From an uncultured Dietzia sp. (GTDB lineage: Bacteria > Actinomycetota > Actinomycetes > Mycobacteriales > Mycobacteriaceae), in assembly GCA_946570335.1 (NCBI GenBank), contig CAMNYG010000082.1, positions 1 to 6,487 of the forward strand: DNA of 6,487 bases, in the 5' to 3' direction. Positions 5,430 through 6,487 of this stretch are shown here, piece after piece. Each line of letters opens with the position of its first letter. The first letter of the stretch is position 1. The translations under genes and the position numbers were made by a program. Below the pieces are notes generated by a model. The model made no database searches and was not told the DNA's origin. It saw only the letters and a list, made by a program, of their open reading frames with translations.

Positions 5430-6487
5430 GATACCTGCACAAGGCTGCACTAGCTATTGCACTCGCTGTCCTGCTTTCTGTCATCGGGGCAGGACAGGCG
5501 TTGGCGCAAGACGACGAGCCTGCTGGGCAGAATGACTTCCAGAGCTTCTACGACGACTGCCGTGACGGTGAACTCAACGGAAGCTTCCTCGATGGCGGCG
5601 TGCTCGGCGGGGCTGGAGCCAAGGCGCTACGCGACTCTGCGCACGCTGGCGGCTTGCGTGAGATGGCCACTGCTCCCATGAACGCGACGATGAACGCATT
5701 CTGTAACACTGCGGGCGCGGTGATGAGCCCCACGGATGCGATCGAAGCAGCCACTTCAGGATTCTGGGGCGACCCGATCGGTGACTTCGTCAAGTCCCTG
5801 CTCGAGGGCAACGCGCAGTCGTTGTCGCTGATCATGACGATGTGGATCAAGGAGTCTCCCTTCTCCGGGGCAGATTTCGCCTCCTCTGTCGAGGGGATCT
5901 TCAACCTCACGCTGTGGGCTCAGTCGCTGTTGTTCGTTGTGTCGTTGATCGTGGCTGGAACCCGAATGGCGGTAGCTCGAAATCGCGGGCTGGGGGACGG
6001 TTTCGAGGACGTCGGCCAGGTGGTGTTCAACTTCATCCTGGCCGGTGCCGCCCTACCGGCAGTCATCCTCGCGATGCATCTGGCCACTGACGCCGTGTCA
6101 GCTCAGTGGCTCGAAGACGGACTGGGGGGTGACCCCGCAGCGACGATCAATTCGGTTGCGTTGATCGACGAGGAGACCGGTCTTGGCCCTGCCGCCGTAC
6201 TCATCCTCGTGGTTTTCGCCCTACTAGGCGCGCTAGCCCAACTCGTGGCGCTTGTCGTCCGTGAAGGGCTCCTGGTGGTGGTAGTGGGCCTGCTCCCACT
6301 GGCGGCGGCGTCGTATTCGCTGAGCACCGGCAAGCAGGCCTTCAAGACGATGATCGGGTTCATTGTTGCGGCGTTGCTGTTCAAGCCGGTAGCCACACTG
6401 TTGTACCTGACAGCCTTCTGGCTCAGCTCTGGCGCCGAGGCTCCATCGGTGATGGAGGCGGTGTCCTCGATGCTGCTGCTGGCAGCG
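5411..6487 (+). CDS. Polytopic TrbL/VirB6-like type IV secretion membrane protein (right-truncated)
   Basis: An open frame runs from GTG 5411 to the window edge without a stop, 359 residues so far. Residues 1-32 form a signal peptide with a likely cleavage after ALA, before Q33. An extracytoplasmic region follows (33 to about 160) with C50 and C98 and Gly/Ala-rich helices. Hydrophobic segments then lie at about 168-189, 203-225, 258-283, 285-302, 313-338 and from 347 to the edge, with basic residues after the first (TRMAVARNR) and between later ones (VVRE, STGKQAFK). Five or six helices, a Gly/Ala-rich core and a place after pilin-like and anchor genes match the TrbL/VirB6 family, which forms the inner-membrane part of the conjugation channel. 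There is no diagnostic catalytic motif; the call rests on topology and context. It overlaps the previous gene by 19 nt. Downstream genes should include VirB4-like and VirD4/TraG-like ATPases if the interpretation is right. Confidence 0.85.
   Translation, partial: MGTVELRYLHKAALAIALAVLLSVIGAGQALAQDDEPAGQNDFQSFYDDCRDGELNGSFLDGGVLGGAGAKALRDSAHAGGLREMATAPMNATMNAFCNTAGAVMSPTDAIEAATSGFWGDPIGDFVKSLLEGNAQSLSLIMTMWIKESPFSGADFASSVEGIFNLTLWAQSLLFVVSLIVAGTRMAVARNRGLGDGFEDVGQVVFNFILAGAALPAVILAMHLATDAVSAQWLEDGLGGDPAATINSVALIDEETGLGPAAVLILVVFALLGALAQLVALVVREGLLVVVVGLLPLAAASYSLSTGKQAFKTMIGFIVAALLFKPVATLLYLTAFWLSSGAEAPSVMEAVSSMLLLAA

Noticed and set aside
1..6487. tRNA, rRNA, insertion sequence, CRISPR array or origin of transfer
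   Set aside because: No tRNA-like cloverleaf, terminal inverted repeats with transposase, regularly spaced repeats or relaxase-adjacent AT-rich inverted repeat was seen; the window is almost entirely filled by coding sequence on one strand.

Overview
The window is GC-rich (by eye well above 60% G+C), every supported gene lies on the + strand, and gaps are short (40 nt at most). Base composition, GTG starts, AGAAGGAG-type ribosome binding sites and a secreted cutinase-family esterase point to a mycolic-acid-containing actinobacterium (Gordonia, Rhodococcus, Mycobacterium, Tsukamurella or a relative). Genus and replicon (plasmid, integrative conjugative element or chromosome) cannot be fixed from sequence alone.

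Layout: (1) the 3' end of an unrecognised gene (1-167); (2) a single-pass membrane protein with an acidic cytoplasmic tail and a small extracytoplasmic domain (194-937); (3) a large secreted cutinase-like serine esterase with a long insertion inside its catalytic core (934-2664, or from GTG 970); (4) a soluble protein with a degenerate ParA/MinD-type P-loop (2700-3335); (5, 6) two adjacent small two-helix membrane proteins that look like divergent duplicates with VirB2/TrbC pilin architecture (3376-3675, 3679-3975); (7, 8) a predicted lipoprotein and an N-terminally anchored protein sharing one extracytoplasmic domain (3988-4614, 4614-5429); (9) a polytopic membrane protein with a signal peptide, resembling TrbL/VirB6, still open at the right edge (5411-6487).

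Taken together this looks like the front part of an actinobacterial type IV secretion (conjugation) operon: pilin-like subunits, envelope-anchored assembly factors and an inner-membrane channel protein. The ATPases expected of such a system (VirB4-like, VirD4/TraG-like) are not in the window and would be expected further right. Overlapping or nearly abutting starts and stops (ATGA at 934-937, 3-nt gap at 3675/3679, TGATG at 4612-4616, 19-nt overlap at 5411-5429) indicate translational coupling. No promoter or terminator was found.

The most interesting element is the esterase. It keeps a cutinase Ser, Asp and candidate His, but Asp and His are about 197 residues apart instead of about a dozen, and the gene is embedded in what looks like a secretion operon. 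A plausible hypothesis is that it is a mycomembrane-opening counterpart of the peptidoglycan hydrolases (VirB1 type) that accompany many type IV systems.
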